The notes below the pieces were generated by a model that made no database searches, was not told where the DNA came from, and saw only the letters and a list, made by a program, of their open reading frames with translations. The position numbers and the translations under genes were made by a program. Below are positions 16,215-24,453 of a DNA stretch of 64,000 bases, one piece after another; position 1 is the first letter of the stretch; every line of letters begins with the position of its first letter. The stretch spans positions 310,001-374,000 of the forward strand of contig JACJID010000009.1 in assembly GCA_014138725.1 (NCBI GenBank), given 5' to 3'. The DNA comes from Kutzneria viridogrisea (GTDB lineage: Bacteria; Actinomycetota; Actinomycetes; Mycobacteriales; Pseudonocardiaceae).

Positions 16215-16243
16215 CGTAACCGATGCAGCCTGGCAGTCGTTTC
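16215..16243 (+). promoter_or_regulatory. Sigma-BldN-type promoter for the anti-sigma gene
   Basis: CGTAAC at 16215-16220, a 17-bp spacer, then CGTTTC at 16238-16243. The Streptomyces sigma-BldN consensus, as I recall it, is CGTAAC-16/17-CGTT(G/N)A. Placement is 34 bases upstream of the anti-sigma start and directly after the gene for the matching sigma factor, which fits an autoregulatory loop. Confidence 0.65.
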
Positions 16244-16276
16244 TCGAAACAGGAAACGAGCGAGGTGGGCGTGGGC

Positions 16277-17401
16277 ATGCAGGACGAGCGGTTCGCTCGG
16301 GCCGTCGAGGAGATCCCCGGCGACGGCCCGGTGCCCGCCGACCCCGGACTCGCCGTGGTGGCGATGCTCAGACAGGCCGCGACCGCGCTCGACCCCACTC
16401 CGCAGGCACGCAGCCGGATGCGCGCGAAGCTGCTGGTCGAACTGGGCGTCGAGGACACCGAACCGGACCCGACCCCGGCCGTCACCCCGCTGGCGCCACA
16501 GCGGGTCCGGCGGCTGGGCGCCTCGGGGCGGCTGGTGGTCGCACTGGCCGCCGCGCTGTGCCTGGTGCTGTCCCTTGGCGCGATGAGCCTGCTGATGAGC
16601 AGGGACGCGCTGCCAGGGGACGCGCTGTACGCCGTCAAGCGGACTGCCGAGTCGGCCTCCTTCGGACTGACCTTCGGCGAGGGCTCGAAGGGCCGCAAGC
16701 ACCTGGAGTTCGCCTCGGCCCGGCTCGACGAGTTGACCGCACTGGTCGACAAGTACCCAACTCCGGCGGGGCCGCCCTCGGGACCTGCGCTGACCGCGCT
16801 CACCGACCTGGACACCGACGCCGCAGCTGGATCGCGGCTGCTCACCACCGAGGCCACCAACGGGGACGGCAGCACGCTCACCGTGCTGCGCGACTGGGCT
16901 CGCACCGAGTCCGCCCGGCTGACCGCCCTGCGGCCCAGGCTGCCCGACCCCGCTGGCCAGCGCGCCGCCAGCAGCACGAGCGTGCTCACCTCCATCGCCG
17001 AGCGCTCCGAGGCGCTGAGCGCACGGCTGGGCTGCTACGCCATCACCTCGGGCACCAGCGACGAGATCGGCCCGCTGCCCGCCAGCGGTGCCTGCGCCAA
17101 GCCAGGTACGACCGCGCCACCGCCCGTTACGCCGGTGCCCGGCTCCCCCGCCCCCACGGCCCCGCACGACCCGGTGCGCTCCTCGGCGGCCAAGCCCGTG
17201 CCCGGTAGCACCCCGGGAACGGTCCTGCCCTCGCTCGCGCTGCCCACGCCGACCAGCCAGGGCGGGCCGCTGACCCCGCCGTTCCCGCCCGTACCGGGTG
17301 GCGGCGACACCCCGTCGGTGCTGACCGTCCCGCTGCCGCTGCCACTGGGCAGCCTGCCGCCCCTGCTGCCCGGTCTGCCGGGTCTGGTGCTCGGCGGCTG
17401 A
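16277..17401 (+). CDS. DUF5667 membrane protein, candidate anti-sigma factor (RsbN-like)
   Basis: 374 residues. A cytoplasmic N-terminal domain of ~90 residues ('RFARAVEEIPGDGPV', 'LRQAATALDPTPQARSRMRAKLL') precedes one membrane helix (~98-118, 'LVVALAAALCLVLSLGAMSLL'). The DUF5667 signature then follows: 'RDALPGDALYAVKRTAESASF...RKHLEFASARLDELTALV'. The last ~90 residues are Pro/Thr/Gly-rich and extracytoplasmic. A one-helix protein with a cytoplasmic N-domain next to an ECF sigma gene is the layout of a membrane anti-sigma factor. ATG at 16277 is preferred; a GTG six bases earlier is possible. It probably sequesters the BldN-like sigma factor at the membrane. Confidence 0.75.
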   Translation: MQDERFARAVEEIPGDGPVPADPGLAVVAMLRQAATALDPTPQARSRMRAKLLVELGVEDTEPDPTPAVTPLAPQRVRRLGASGRLVVALAAALCLVLSLGAMSLLMSRDALPGDALYAVKRTAESASFGLTFGEGSKGRKHLEFASARLDELTALVDKYPTPAGPPSGPALTALTDLDTDAAAGSRLLTTEATNGDGSTLTVLRDWARTESARLTALRPRLPDPAGQRAASSTSVLTSIAERSEALSARLGCYAITSGTSDEIGPLPASGACAKPGTTAPPPVTPVPGSPAPTAPHDPVRSSAAKPVPGSTPGTVLPSLALPTPTSQGGPLTPPFPPVPGGGDTPSVLTVPLPLPLGSLPPLLPGLPGLVLGG

Positions 17402-17478
17402 CCTGAGTTCATCACCAGAGGTAGATCGCTACCCTTGCACGATGACGGACCGGCGGAACCTGACCGGGAGGCGCTGCG

Positions 17479-18414
17479 GTGTACCGCAACCGTGACGGAG
17501 CGGACGCACAGCCCCGCAAGCGGCTGTTCTCCACGGAGGACGAGGCGCTCGACCGCATGGCAGAGGAGGCGGGCCAGGCGTCCGCCGAGGCCGCGGTCGC
17601 CGCGGCAGCCGAGCTGGAGGCGTCCCTCGCCGTACCCCCTGACCTGACCGCGGCCGCCTTCTTCGACGTGGACAACACGATGATGATGGGCGCCTCGATC
17701 TTCCACTTCGCCCGCGGCCTCGCCGCGCGCAAGTACTTCACCACCTCCGACCTGGCCGGCTTCGCCTGGAAGCAGATCAAGTTCCGGATCGGTGGCAAGG
17801 AGAGCCCGGAGAGCGTGCGGCAGAGCCGCGAGCAGGCGCTGTCCTTCGTCGCGGGCCGCAGCGTGCAGGAGCTGGTCACGCTCAGCGAGGAGATCTACGA
17901 CGAGCTGATGGCCAACCGGATCTGGTCGGGCACCAGGGCGCTCGCGCAGATGCACCAGGACGCCGGGCAGCGGGTCTGGCTGGTGACCGCGACCCCGGTG
18001 GAGCTGGCCTCGATCATCGCGCGGCGGCTGGGCCTGACCGGGGCGCTGGGCACCGTGGCGGAGAGCCGGGACGGGGTCTACACCGGGCGGCTGGTCGGCG
18101 ACCTGCTGCACGGCAAGGCCAAGGCGCACGCGGTGCGGGCACTGGCCGCGCGCGAGGGCCTGGACCTGCGGCGCTGCACGGCGTACTCGGACTCGATCAA
18201 CGACGTGCCGATGCTGTCCGCGGCGGGCACCGCGGTGGCGGTGAACCCGGACTCCGCGCTGCGCGAGCTGGCCCGCACACGGGGCTGGGAGATCCGCGAC
18301 TTCCGCACCGGACGCAAGGCCGCGCGCATCGGCGTGCCCTCGGTACTCGGCGCTGGCGTGCTCGCCGGGGCGGTGGCCGCGGGGCTGGCCTACCGGCGGC
18401 GCGAGCGTTCCTGA
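17479..18414 (+). CDS. HAD-IB family phosphatase (SerB-like)
   Basis: 311 residues. The HAD motif I is '[12 protein letters not shown]' with nucleophile Asp63 and Asp65. Motif II is '[15 protein letters not shown]', and motifs III/IV are '[12 protein letters not shown]' and '[16 protein letters not shown]'. The cap is helical, as in subfamily IB. An N-terminal ~50-residue Ala/Glu helix and a C-terminal membrane helix ('[16 protein letters not shown]') suggest membrane association. It matches the serB1 position in the mycobacterial block, but whether it is a phosphoserine phosphatase or acts on a lipid phosphate is not decided. GTG start at 17479 with GGGAGG upstream. Confidence 0.85.
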   Translation: MYRNRDGADAQPRKRLFSTEDEALDRMAEEAGQASAEAAVAAAAELEASLAVPPDLTAAAFFDVDNTMMMGASIFHFARGLAARKYFTTSDLAGFAWKQIKFRIGGKESPESVRQSREQALSFVAGRSVQELVTLSEEIYDELMANRIWSGTRALAQMHQDAGQRVWLVTATPVELASIIARRLGLTGALGTVAESRDGVYTGRLVGDLLHGKAKAHAVRALAAREGLDLRRCTAYSDSINDVPMLSAAGTAVAVNPDSALRELARTRGWEIRDFRTGRKAARIGVPSVLGAGVLAGAVAAGLAYRRRERS

Positions 18415-18541
18415 CCGTCCACGCAACCAACGCCGACCATGTGCGTCCTGTGCTGTGACAGGACGGACTGCGGCGCTTTGTTGTTGTACCCCAAGGAGTT
18501 CCGCGCCGACCTGGCGTCGGTGCGCAACGCTGAGGTCGGTT

Positions 18542-18581
18542 GACCGGTCCGGACCGCGTTCGGGGGCGGCCCGGACCGGTC
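18542..18581. terminator. Bidirectional terminator hairpin
   Basis: GACCGGTCCGGACC pairs with GGCCCGGACCGGTC (one mismatch) around a 12-nt loop. It sits between the rightward HAD gene and the leftward YbjQ-like gene, eight bases from the latter's stop, so it can terminate both. Confidence 0.65.
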
Positions 18582-18588
18582 GTCGGTC

Positions 18589-19065
18589 TCAGCGCTGGGG
18601 GGCGTAACCGGGCGGCGGCTGCGGGGGCTGCTGTTGCTGCTGCGGCTGGGCCTGCGGGGCGGGCGCCGCGTGCGGCTGTGCCCCGGCCTGACCCACCTGC
18701 TGTTGCTGCTGCTCCAGCGGCACGATGAACACAGCGGTGCCATAGGCGGCGATCTCGCTCATCGTCTGCGCGATCTCGTTGCAGTCGAAGCGCATCGCCA
18801 GGACCGCGTTGGCCCCGTAGCCCATGGCCATCTGGGCCATGCGGCCGACGGCCTCGTTGCGGGAGTCGGTGAGCATCTGCGTGTACTGCGTGATCTCGCC
18901 GCCGCCCAGTGACTTGAGGCCGGCGACGAAGTTCACGCCGATCGCACGACTGCGCACGGTGAGGCCGAAGACCTCACCGAACACGTGCGCGACCCGGCAG
19001 CCGGGCACGTCGTTCATCGTGGAGATGAGGATCGGGAACTGAGGCGGAGGAGTGGGCTGACCCAT
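18589..19065 (-). CDS. YbjQ/UPF0145 heavy-metal-binding-like protein with Gln/Pro-rich tail
   Basis: 158 residues. Residues ~8-110 form the YbjQ (DUF74) pentameric fold: 'ILISTMNDVPGCRVAHVFGEVFGLTVRSR' (split), 'GLKSLGGGEITQYTQMLTDSRNEAVGRM', 'GANAVLAMRFDC'. The last ~45 residues are low-complexity, very rich in Gln, Pro and Ala. The family function is unsettled. ATG at 19065 is used because homology starts at 'PQFPILIST'; no good RBS is visible. It is divergent from the D-amino-acid oxidase gene with a short shared promoter region. Confidence 0.8.
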   Translation of the reverse strand: MGQPTPPPQFPILISTMNDVPGCRVAHVFGEVFGLTVRSRAIGVNFVAGLKSLGGGEITQYTQMLTDSRNEAVGRMAQMAMGYGANAVLAMRFDCNEIAQTMSEIAAYGTAVFIVPLEQQQQQVGQAGAQPHAAPAPQAQPQQQQQPPQPPPGYAPQR

Positions 19066-19136
19066 GGCCGCGAATCGTAGCCGCACCATCCTCTGTGGAC
19101 TCGGCATTCGGGTGGGAATGGCCTACCGTGACCTCC

Positions 19137-20111
19137 ATGCGCGACGACGTGCTCGTGCTCGGCGCGGGTGTGATCGGCCTGACCACCGCCGTGTGCCTGG
19201 CCGAGGCGGGGCTGCGGGTCCGCGTGCTGGCCGCCGAGCCGCCCGTCGCGACCACCTCCGTGGCCGCGGGCGCGATGTGGGGCCCCGCCTTCGCCGAACC
19301 CGCCGAGCAGGTGCTGGGCTGGAGCCGCACCGGGCTCGCCGAGTTCACCGCGCTGGCCGGGGACGAGACCACCGGGGTCAGCCTGGTCCGCGGCCGGATG
19401 GCGGCCCGCTTCCCGCTGCCGCTGGACGGGGAGCTGCCCCCGCAGGTGGCCGTCGTGCCCGAGCTGGCCGACTGCCTGCCCGAGGAGTTGCCCGAGGGCT
19501 ACCTCAGCGGCCAGTGGTGCCGGGTCCCGCTGATCGACATGCCTCGCTACCTGCGCTACCTCACCGGGCGCCTGCGCAGCGCGGGCGGCACGCTGGAGAT
19601 CAGGTCGGTGGCCCGGCTGCTCGACCTGGTCGACCTCGCACCGGTGCTGGTCAACTGCGCTGGGGCCGGCGCGCGCAGGCTGGTACCGGACCTGGCCCTC
19701 CAGGCGGTGCGCGGGCAGTCGGTGGTGGTGACCAACCCGGGCGTGCACGAGTTCTTCGTGGAGGTCAGCAACGAGCCGGAGATGACCTGCTACTTCCCGC
19801 ACGGCGAGCACGTGGTGCTGGGCGGGGTCAGCCTGGAGGGCGACTGGAGCACCGAGCCCGACCCGGCGGTCGCCGAGCAGATCCTCGCGCGCTGTGCAGC
19901 TGTGCAGCCGCTGTTCAGCAACGCCGAGGTGGTCGAGCACCGCGTCGGCACACGACCAACGCGTGCGCCGATCAGGGTGGAGGCGACCGAGCTGGGCGGC
20001 GCGCGGCTGGTGCACTGCTACGGCCACGGAGGGCTGGGCGTGACCCTGTCCTGGGGCAGCGCGCGGCAGGCTGCCGCGCTGGCGGCCCCGGACCGGCTCA
20101 GTCCGTCCTGA
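19137..20111 (+). CDS. FAD-dependent D-amino-acid oxidase
   Basis: 324 residues. The N-terminal dinucleotide fold is 'VLVLGAGVIGLTTAVCLAEAG'. DAAO family features follow: 'TTSVAAGAMWGPA', 'VLVNCAGAGARRL', 'RGQSVVVTNPG', and the C-terminal 'HCYGHGGLGVTLSWGSA' that closes over the flavin. It oxidatively deaminates D-amino acids to keto acids, ammonia and peroxide; a role in recycling wall-derived D-amino acids is inference. It ends convergently inside the next gene, with a 14-nt overlap and no terminator. Confidence 0.88.
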   Translation: MRDDVLVLGAGVIGLTTAVCLAEAGLRVRVLAAEPPVATTSVAAGAMWGPAFAEPAEQVLGWSRTGLAEFTALAGDETTGVSLVRGRMAARFPLPLDGELPPQVAVVPELADCLPEELPEGYLSGQWCRVPLIDMPRYLRYLTGRLRSAGGTLEIRSVARLLDLVDLAPVLVNCAGAGARRLVPDLALQAVRGQSVVVTNPGVHEFFVEVSNEPEMTCYFPHGEHVVLGGVSLEGDWSTEPDPAVAEQILARCAAVQPLFSNAEVVEHRVGTRPTRAPIRVEATELGGARLVHCYGHGGLGVTLSWGSARQAAALAAPDRLSPS

Positions 20112-20592
20112 CGTTCAGCGTCAGGTTGATCCGGTCCGGGGACGGGTAGCTGATCGTGCCCTCCCCGCGTGCCGTGGCGTACTTGCCGCAGCCGCCCACG
20201 ATGGCGAGCGGGTTGTCCACCGGCGAGGGCAGCACCAGCGGGTGCTCGGTGCTCAGGTGCAGTTCCCCGTTGAAGCCCAGCTTCAGCACGAGGCTCATCT
20301 GCACGATGACCTTGGGCGGGGTGTCCGGGGTGACGTTGACGACGATGCCGTGCGCCGAGCCGTCCCCCGCGGCCGCCGCGTTGGCGTCGAACAGCTCCAG
20401 CTGCATCGCGAAGGGCGTGCCGAAGGCGGGGGTCGCGGGCAGCGAGTTCTTCGAGCGGGCGGCCACCAGCTTGATCGTCTCGTTGGCGGAGGCCGCGGCG
20501 GGCGAGGACCCGGCGAGCACCAGCCCACCGGCGGCCACTGCCGGTGCCGCGAACAGCGCTGCCCTTCTGGACAGCTCAGCGGGGGTAGCCAT
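20098..20592 (-). CDS. Secreted allene-oxide-cyclase-barrel/dirigent-like protein
   Basis: 164 residues. A twin-arginine-like signal peptide comes first ('ELSRRAALFAAPAVAAGGLVL', cleavage near 'PAAASA'). The mature ~130-residue domain is rich in beta strands and carries 'PFAMQLELFDANAAAAGDGSAHG', 'VIVQMSLVLKLGFNGELHLS' and 'NPLAIVGGCGKYATARGEGTI'. The last of these is the hallmark loop of the allene oxide cyclase/dirigent beta-barrel. In plants these barrels cyclise oxylipins or steer radical coupling; bacterial members are uncharacterised to my knowledge. It shares its 3' end with the oxidase gene. Confidence 0.65.
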   Translation of the reverse strand: MATPAELSRRAALFAAPAVAAGGLVLAGSSPAAASANETIKLVAARSKNSLPATPAFGTPFAMQLELFDANAAAAGDGSAHGIVVNVTPDTPPKVIVQMSLVLKLGFNGELHLSTEHPLVLPSPVDNPLAIVGGCGKYATARGEGTISYPSPDRINLTLNVRTD

Positions 20593-20660
20593 GAACCGAG
20601 CGTAGGCACAGGCAGGCAGCGTTGCCCGCCAGCGCCCGCACTGCCACGCGTTCGAGTGAG

Positions 20661-21629
20661 CTAGCCGAGGAAGACGTTTCGACGCTGGGTGAGCAGCCGG
20701 TACAGGCTCTGCTGGATCGTCTCGCGCACCTGGTCGGTCAGGTTGAACACCAGCATCGGGTCGTCGGCCGCGCTGGGCTCGAACTCGTCGGTGCGGATCG
20801 GCTCGCCGAACTCGATGTACCACTTCGAGGGCAGCGGCACCGCGCCCAGCAGCCCCAGGTGCGGGAACAGCGGGGTCACCGGGAAGTACGGCAGCCCGAA
20901 CAACCGGGCGATCAGCTTGATCTCACCGATCTTGGGGTAGATCTCCTCGGCGCCGACGATGGACACCGGGATGATCGGCGTGCCGGTGCGCAGGGCCGCG
21001 GAGACGAAGCCGCCCCGGCCGAAGCGCTGCAACTTGTAGCGGTCCTTGAACGGCTTGCCGATGCCCTTGAAGCCCTCGGGCCACACGCCGACCAGGTCGC
21101 CACCGCGCAGCAGCCGCTCGGCGTCCGGGCTGCAGGCCAGGGTCTGCCCGGTCTTGCGCGCCAACGAGCTGATCATGGGTAGGCGGAACACCAGGTCCGC
21201 GCCCAGCATGCGCAGGTGCCGGTTCGCCGGGTGGTGCTCGTGCACGGCGTAGGCGGTCATCACCGCGTCCATCGGCAGCGTGCCCGAGTGGTTGGCCACC
21301 AGCAGCGCGCCGCTGTCGGACGGCACGTTGTGCAGCCCGATGGTCTCCACCCGGAACCACTTCTCGTAGAGCGGGCGCAGCAGCGGCATCAGCACGTTGT
21401 CGGTGAGCTCGCGGTCGAAGCCGAACTCGTCGACCTGGTACTCACCGGAGACCCTGCGGCGCAGGAACGCCAGCAGATCGGCCAGCCTGCGCTCCCAGTC
21501 CGGCTGCTGCCCGGTCTCGCGCTCCTCCTGCCCGGCGGGCGGCACCTGCTCGATCCTGGGCCGTGCCGCCGAGTTCGCGGGCACCGGTCGGTCGGTTCCG
21601 TGCAGCGGGATCACTCGCGCATCCGGCAT
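20661..21629 (-). CDS. Lysophospholipid acyltransferase (PlsC-like)
   Basis: 322 residues. The acyltransferase motif I is 'LLVANHSGTLPMDAVM' (HX4D). Motif III is 'LVGVWPEGFKGIGKPF', near which the glycerol-phosphate-binding glycine lies, and a later 'TPIIPVSIVGAEEIYPKIG' motif follows. The N-terminal ~75 residues are a charged extension. ATG at 21629 is chosen because GGAGG is eight bases upstream; an ATG three codons earlier is too close. It follows the epimerase gene after 13 bases, as in the mycobacterial galE2-Rv0502 pair. It is likely a membrane-surface enzyme acylating a glycerolipid or a related polar lipid. Confidence 0.87.
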   Translation of the reverse strand: MPDARVIPLHGTDRPVPANSAARPRIEQVPPAGQEERETGQQPDWERRLADLLAFLRRRVSGEYQVDEFGFDRELTDNVLMPLLRPLYEKWFRVETIGLHNVPSDSGALLVANHSGTLPMDAVMTAYAVHEHHPANRHLRMLGADLVFRLPMISSLARKTGQTLACSPDAERLLRGGDLVGVWPEGFKGIGKPFKDRYKLQRFGRGGFVSAALRTGTPIIPVSIVGAEEIYPKIGEIKLIARLFGLPYFPVTPLFPHLGLLGAVPLPSKWYIEFGEPIRTDEFEPSAADDPMLVFNLTDQVRETIQQSLYRLLTQRRNVFLG

Positions 21630-21642
21630 CGCGTGCACCTCC

Positions 21643-22686
21643 TCACCTGATGGGGAGTCTGGCGGCGAGGTCGAGGATCCCCCGCTCGGCGGCCACCAGA
21701 CTGTCGGGGTCGAACACCGGGCGCAGCGCCCGGCCGCTCACGTAGTCGTCGAACGCCTGCGTGGTGGTCCACCTCGGTGCGAAGCCGAAGTCGCGCTTGA
21801 GCCGGGTCGTGTCCACCACGCGGCCGAAGTTGAGGAACCGCATCTGGTCCGGGGAGAAGTCGACCAGCCGGGCACTGCGCACCACGCGGCCCACCACGGG
21901 CACCGCCATGCTGGGCACCGGCAGCGCGACCCGGCCCGCCCTGCGGATCGCCTGGGACAGCATCAGCACCCCGTCACCACCGACGTTGTACGTGCCCGCC
22001 AGGTCGTGCAGGGTGGCCCGCTCCACCACGGCCAGCGCGTCCTCGGAGTGCAGCAGCTGCATCCTGGCGTCGTAGCCGAGCACCGTCGGCACGACGGGCA
22101 GGGCGAAGTACCTGGTCAGCACGGTGTCGATGCGCGGGCCGATGAAGTTGGTGAAGCGCAACGTGGTGACGTCCACATCGGGCCTGCGCCGACCGAAGCC
22201 GCGCACGTAGCCCTCCACCTCGACGGCGTCCTTGGCGTACCCGCTGGGGGGCAGGTCCTTGGGCGCCATCTCCTCGGTGAACATCGCGGGGTCGCGGGAG
22301 CTGGCCCCGTACACCGCGCTGGTGGACTTGACCACCAGCTTGCGCACCAGCGGCGAGCGCTGGCAGGCGGCCAGCAGCTGCATGGTGCCGATGACGTTCA
22401 TCTCCTTCATCGCCGTCCGGCCGGTGGGGCCTGCCGGGTTGGCGGTGACGGAGGCGTGCACGACCGTGTCGACCTTGGCGCTGGCGATCACCTTGGTGAT
22501 CAGCGGGTTGCGGATGTCGGCGCGGACGAACTCGGCTCGGCCCATCCTGCGCAGCAGGTCCCGGGGCGGGGGCACGGTGTCCACGCCGAGCACACGCTCG
22601 ATGGCCGGGTTGGCGGCCAGGCGCGCGGCGAGGTGGCCGCCGAGGAAGCGGCTTACTCCGGTGACGAGGACCACAGTGGGCGCCAT
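21643..22686 (-). CDS. NAD-dependent epimerase/dehydratase (extended SDR; GalE2-like)
   Basis: 347 residues. The N-terminal nucleotide-binding loop is 'VVLVTGVSRFLGGHLAARL'. The SDR catalytic Ser-Tyr-Lys is visible as 'KSTSAVYGASSR' and 'PPSGYAKDAVEVEGY'. 'NVIGTMQLLAAC' precedes the active site, and 'TYNVGGDGVLMLSQA' sits in the substrate domain. The sugar or sterol substrate cannot be deduced. It is coupled to the downstream acyltransferase. In mycobacteria the equivalent gene also sits between the bS22/HTH genes and that acyltransferase. Confidence 0.85.
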   Translation of the reverse strand: MAPTVVLVTGVSRFLGGHLAARLAANPAIERVLGVDTVPPPRDLLRRMGRAEFVRADIRNPLITKVIASAKVDTVVHASVTANPAGPTGRTAMKEMNVIGTMQLLAACQRSPLVRKLVVKSTSAVYGASSRDPAMFTEEMAPKDLPPSGYAKDAVEVEGYVRGFGRRRPDVDVTTLRFTNFIGPRIDTVLTRYFALPVVPTVLGYDARMQLLHSEDALAVVERATLHDLAGTYNVGGDGVLMLSQAIRRAGRVALPVPSMAVPVVGRVVRSARLVDFSPDQMRFLNFGRVVDTTRLKRDFGFAPRWTTTQAFDDYVSGRALRPVFDPDSLVAAERGILDLAARLPIR

Positions 22687-22840
22687 GGGACTCCCTGGCA
22701 GGTGGCGGTGACGCTGGCGATGCTACTCCCGGCCAACGACCGGAACAGGGGCCAAGCACGCCGCATTGACGCAGGTCACGCAGGGTTTACGGGGTTCTCA
22801 CCCGTTCGGCCGGATTTTGGTACCGGCCAGTAACGCAGAA

Positions 22841-22869
22841 CGGCACCCGTCCGATGAGGACGAGTGCCG
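22841..22869 (-). terminator. Hairpin after the bS22 gene
   Basis: On the minus strand CGGCACTCGTCC and GGACGGGTGCCG form a 12-bp stem with one mismatch and a short loop, 22 bases after the bS22 stop. No strong T-tract follows. It probably separates bS22 from the downstream epimerase gene. Confidence 0.6.
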
Positions 22870-22890
22870 CCTGAGCTCGGGTGTCGCGCG

Positions 22891-22992
22891 TCACTTGCCG
22901 CGCTTGCGCCGCTGCACCCTGGTCTTGCGAAGCAGCTTGCGGTGCTTCTTCTTCGACATGCGCTTGCGGCGCTTCTTGATGACCGAGCCCAT
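22891..22992 (-). CDS. Small ribosomal protein bS22 (AURKAIP1/COX24 domain)
   Basis: 33 residues, begins [20 protein letters not shown] and is almost entirely Lys and Arg. This is the highly conserved actinobacterial AURKAIP1/COX24-domain peptide, known from mycobacterial 70S structures as ribosomal protein bS22, bound near the decoding site of the small subunit. It is too short for most gene finders. The ATG at 22992 has AAGGATG upstream. It stands alone between two hairpins, downstream of the small HTH gene exactly as in M. tuberculosis (Rv0500A/Rv0500B order, from memory). Confidence 0.93.
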   Translation of the reverse strand: MGSVIKKRRKRMSKKKHRKLLRKTRVQRRKRGK

Positions 22993-23100
22993 GCGGCATC
23001 CTTAGCTCTAGACGGTGTGGTTCTTGGTGTGCCCGGTGCCTCGCCGCCCTGACGGGGCCGGCTCCAGGCACGAACGGCCTTCCATGTTACCCGCACGCCT

Positions 23101-23132
23101 GCGCCCGGCTGGCACCAGCACCAGCCGGGCGC
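23101..23132 (-). terminator. Terminator of the small HTH gene
   Basis: A perfect 12-bp stem, GCGCCCGGCTGG with CCAGCCGGGCGC, around an 8-nt loop, 13 bases after the stop of the leftward HTH gene. No T-tract follows. It implies that bS22 has its own promoter in 22993-23100. Confidence 0.7.
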
Positions 23133-23145
23133 TCAGCGGACACTC

Positions 23146-23364
23146 TCAGCCCGCGTCGTAGTAGGCGTTCTCCAGGTAGGCGTGCACCGCCTTCTCGGGA
23201 ACCCGGAACGACTTGCCCACCCTGACGGCAGGCATCTCGCCCGAGTGCACCAGGCGGTACACCGTCATCTTGGACACCCTCATGAGGGTGGCCACCTCGG
23301 CGACCGTGAGGAACTGCACCTGTGCGAGGCCGGGGTGTTCGGTCTCCTTCTGCTGCGCCGGCAT
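23146..23364 (-). CDS. Excisionase-like helix-turn-helix DNA-binding protein
   Basis: 72 residues. A single winged helix-turn-helix of the excisionase/MerR-like 'helix-turn-helix 17' kind: 'FLTVAEVATLMRVSKMTVYRL', 'GEMPAVRVGKSFRVPEKAVHAYL'. It is the equivalent of Rv0500A, which lies between proC and the bS22 gene in mycobacteria. Its role is not established to my knowledge; it is not associated with a prophage here. The start context is ATG at 23364 with no clear RBS. It ends in a strong terminator. Confidence 0.85.
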   Translation of the reverse strand: MPAQQKETEHPGLAQVQFLTVAEVATLMRVSKMTVYRLVHSGEMPAVRVGKSFRVPEKAVHAYLENAYYDAG

Positions 23365-23586
23365 GTATCACCGCGTCCTTAAACACGTGTCGCGCCGTCG
23401 GCTTCCCCACCGGCGGTATCGACACGCACGTGCTCACCTGAGCGTAGCGGGACAGGTGGGGCTCCTGCGACGTCCGCGACTGCCCGTGCGCCCAGTGGCC
23501 ACCGGATACACCCGAAGGCACCACTGATCTGCGCGGTTGAGCCCGTTCGGCTGCCCGGCGGACACCGCCCACAGATCAGGTGAACC

Positions 23587-24393
23587 CTAGTCGTGGGCGC
23601 GGCCCAGCTCCTCCGAGCGGTCCCTGGCGGCCTCGATGGCAGCCAGCAGCGCCGCGCGCACCCCGTGCCTCTCCAGCTCGCGGACGGCCATGATCGTGGT
23701 GCCCGCCGGTGAGGTCACGGCCTCGCGCAGGGTCACGGGGTGCTCCCCCGAGTCGGCCAGCATCGTGGCCGCCCCCACCGCGGACTGGATGATCAGTTGG
23801 GCCGCGACCGCCCGGGGCAGGCCGAGCAGGATGCCCGCGTCGATCATGGCCTCGACCAGGAAGAAGAAGTAGGCGGGCCCGGAACCGGACAGGGCCGTCA
23901 CCGCGTCCTGCTGGGACTCGGGCACGCGCAGCACCTTGCCCACGCTGCCCAGCAGGCCCTCCACCAGCTCCAGGTGCTCCGGCCTGGCGTGCGCGCCCGC
24001 CGAGATCGCGCTCATCGCCTCGCCGACCAGCATCGGGGTGTTCGGCATGACCCGCACCACCGGCGTGCCCTCGGGCAGCTCGCGCTCGAACAGCTTGGTG
24101 GGCAGGCCCGCGCACAGCGACACGACCAGTGCCCCCGGCTTGAGCACCGGGGACAGCTCGCCCAGCAGCGGCTCGATGTCCTGGGGCTTGACCGCCACCA
24201 CCAGCACGTCCGCCGTGGCGGCCGCGTCCGGCACCGACACCGCGCGCACCCCGTGGCGCGCCGTGAGCTCCTCGCAGCGCTGCGGGTAGCGCTCGGTGAA
24301 CATCAGGTCCGCCGTCGACCAGCCCCCGTGCAGCAGGCCCGACAGCAGCGCCTCACCGATCTTGCCAGCCCCCAGCACCGCGATCGTCGTCAT
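23587..24393 (-). CDS. proC: Pyrroline-5-carboxylate reductase
   Basis: 268 residues. It reduces 1-pyrroline-5-carboxylate to proline with NAD(P)H. Rossmann loop 'IAVLGAGKIGEALLSGLL' at the N-terminus, 'VVAVKPQDIEPLLGEL', 'VVRVMPNTPMLVGEAMSAI', and the C-terminal signature 'GSGPAYFFFLVEAMIDAGILLGL' (split) followed by 'EAVTSPAGTTIMAVREL'. ATG at 24393 begins right at the fold; a longer frame upstream lacks support. It is close to a proline dehydrogenase gene, so biosynthetic and degradative proline enzymes are encoded within 3 kb. Confidence 0.95.
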   Translation of the reverse strand: MTTIAVLGAGKIGEALLSGLLHGGWSTADLMFTERYPQRCEELTARHGVRAVSVPDAAATADVLVVAVKPQDIEPLLGELSPVLKPGALVVSLCAGLPTKLFERELPEGTPVVRVMPNTPMLVGEAMSAISAGAHARPEHLELVEGLLGSVGKVLRVPESQQDAVTALSGSGPAYFFFLVEAMIDAGILLGLPRAVAAQLIIQSAVGAATMLADSGEHPVTLREAVTSPAGTTIMAVRELERHGVRAALLAAIEAARDRSEELGRAHD

Positions 24394-24453
24394 GCCGACA
24401 AGCCTGCCAGACAGCCGCCCACCTGCGGATGAGCGGCCCACGACATGGCCACC

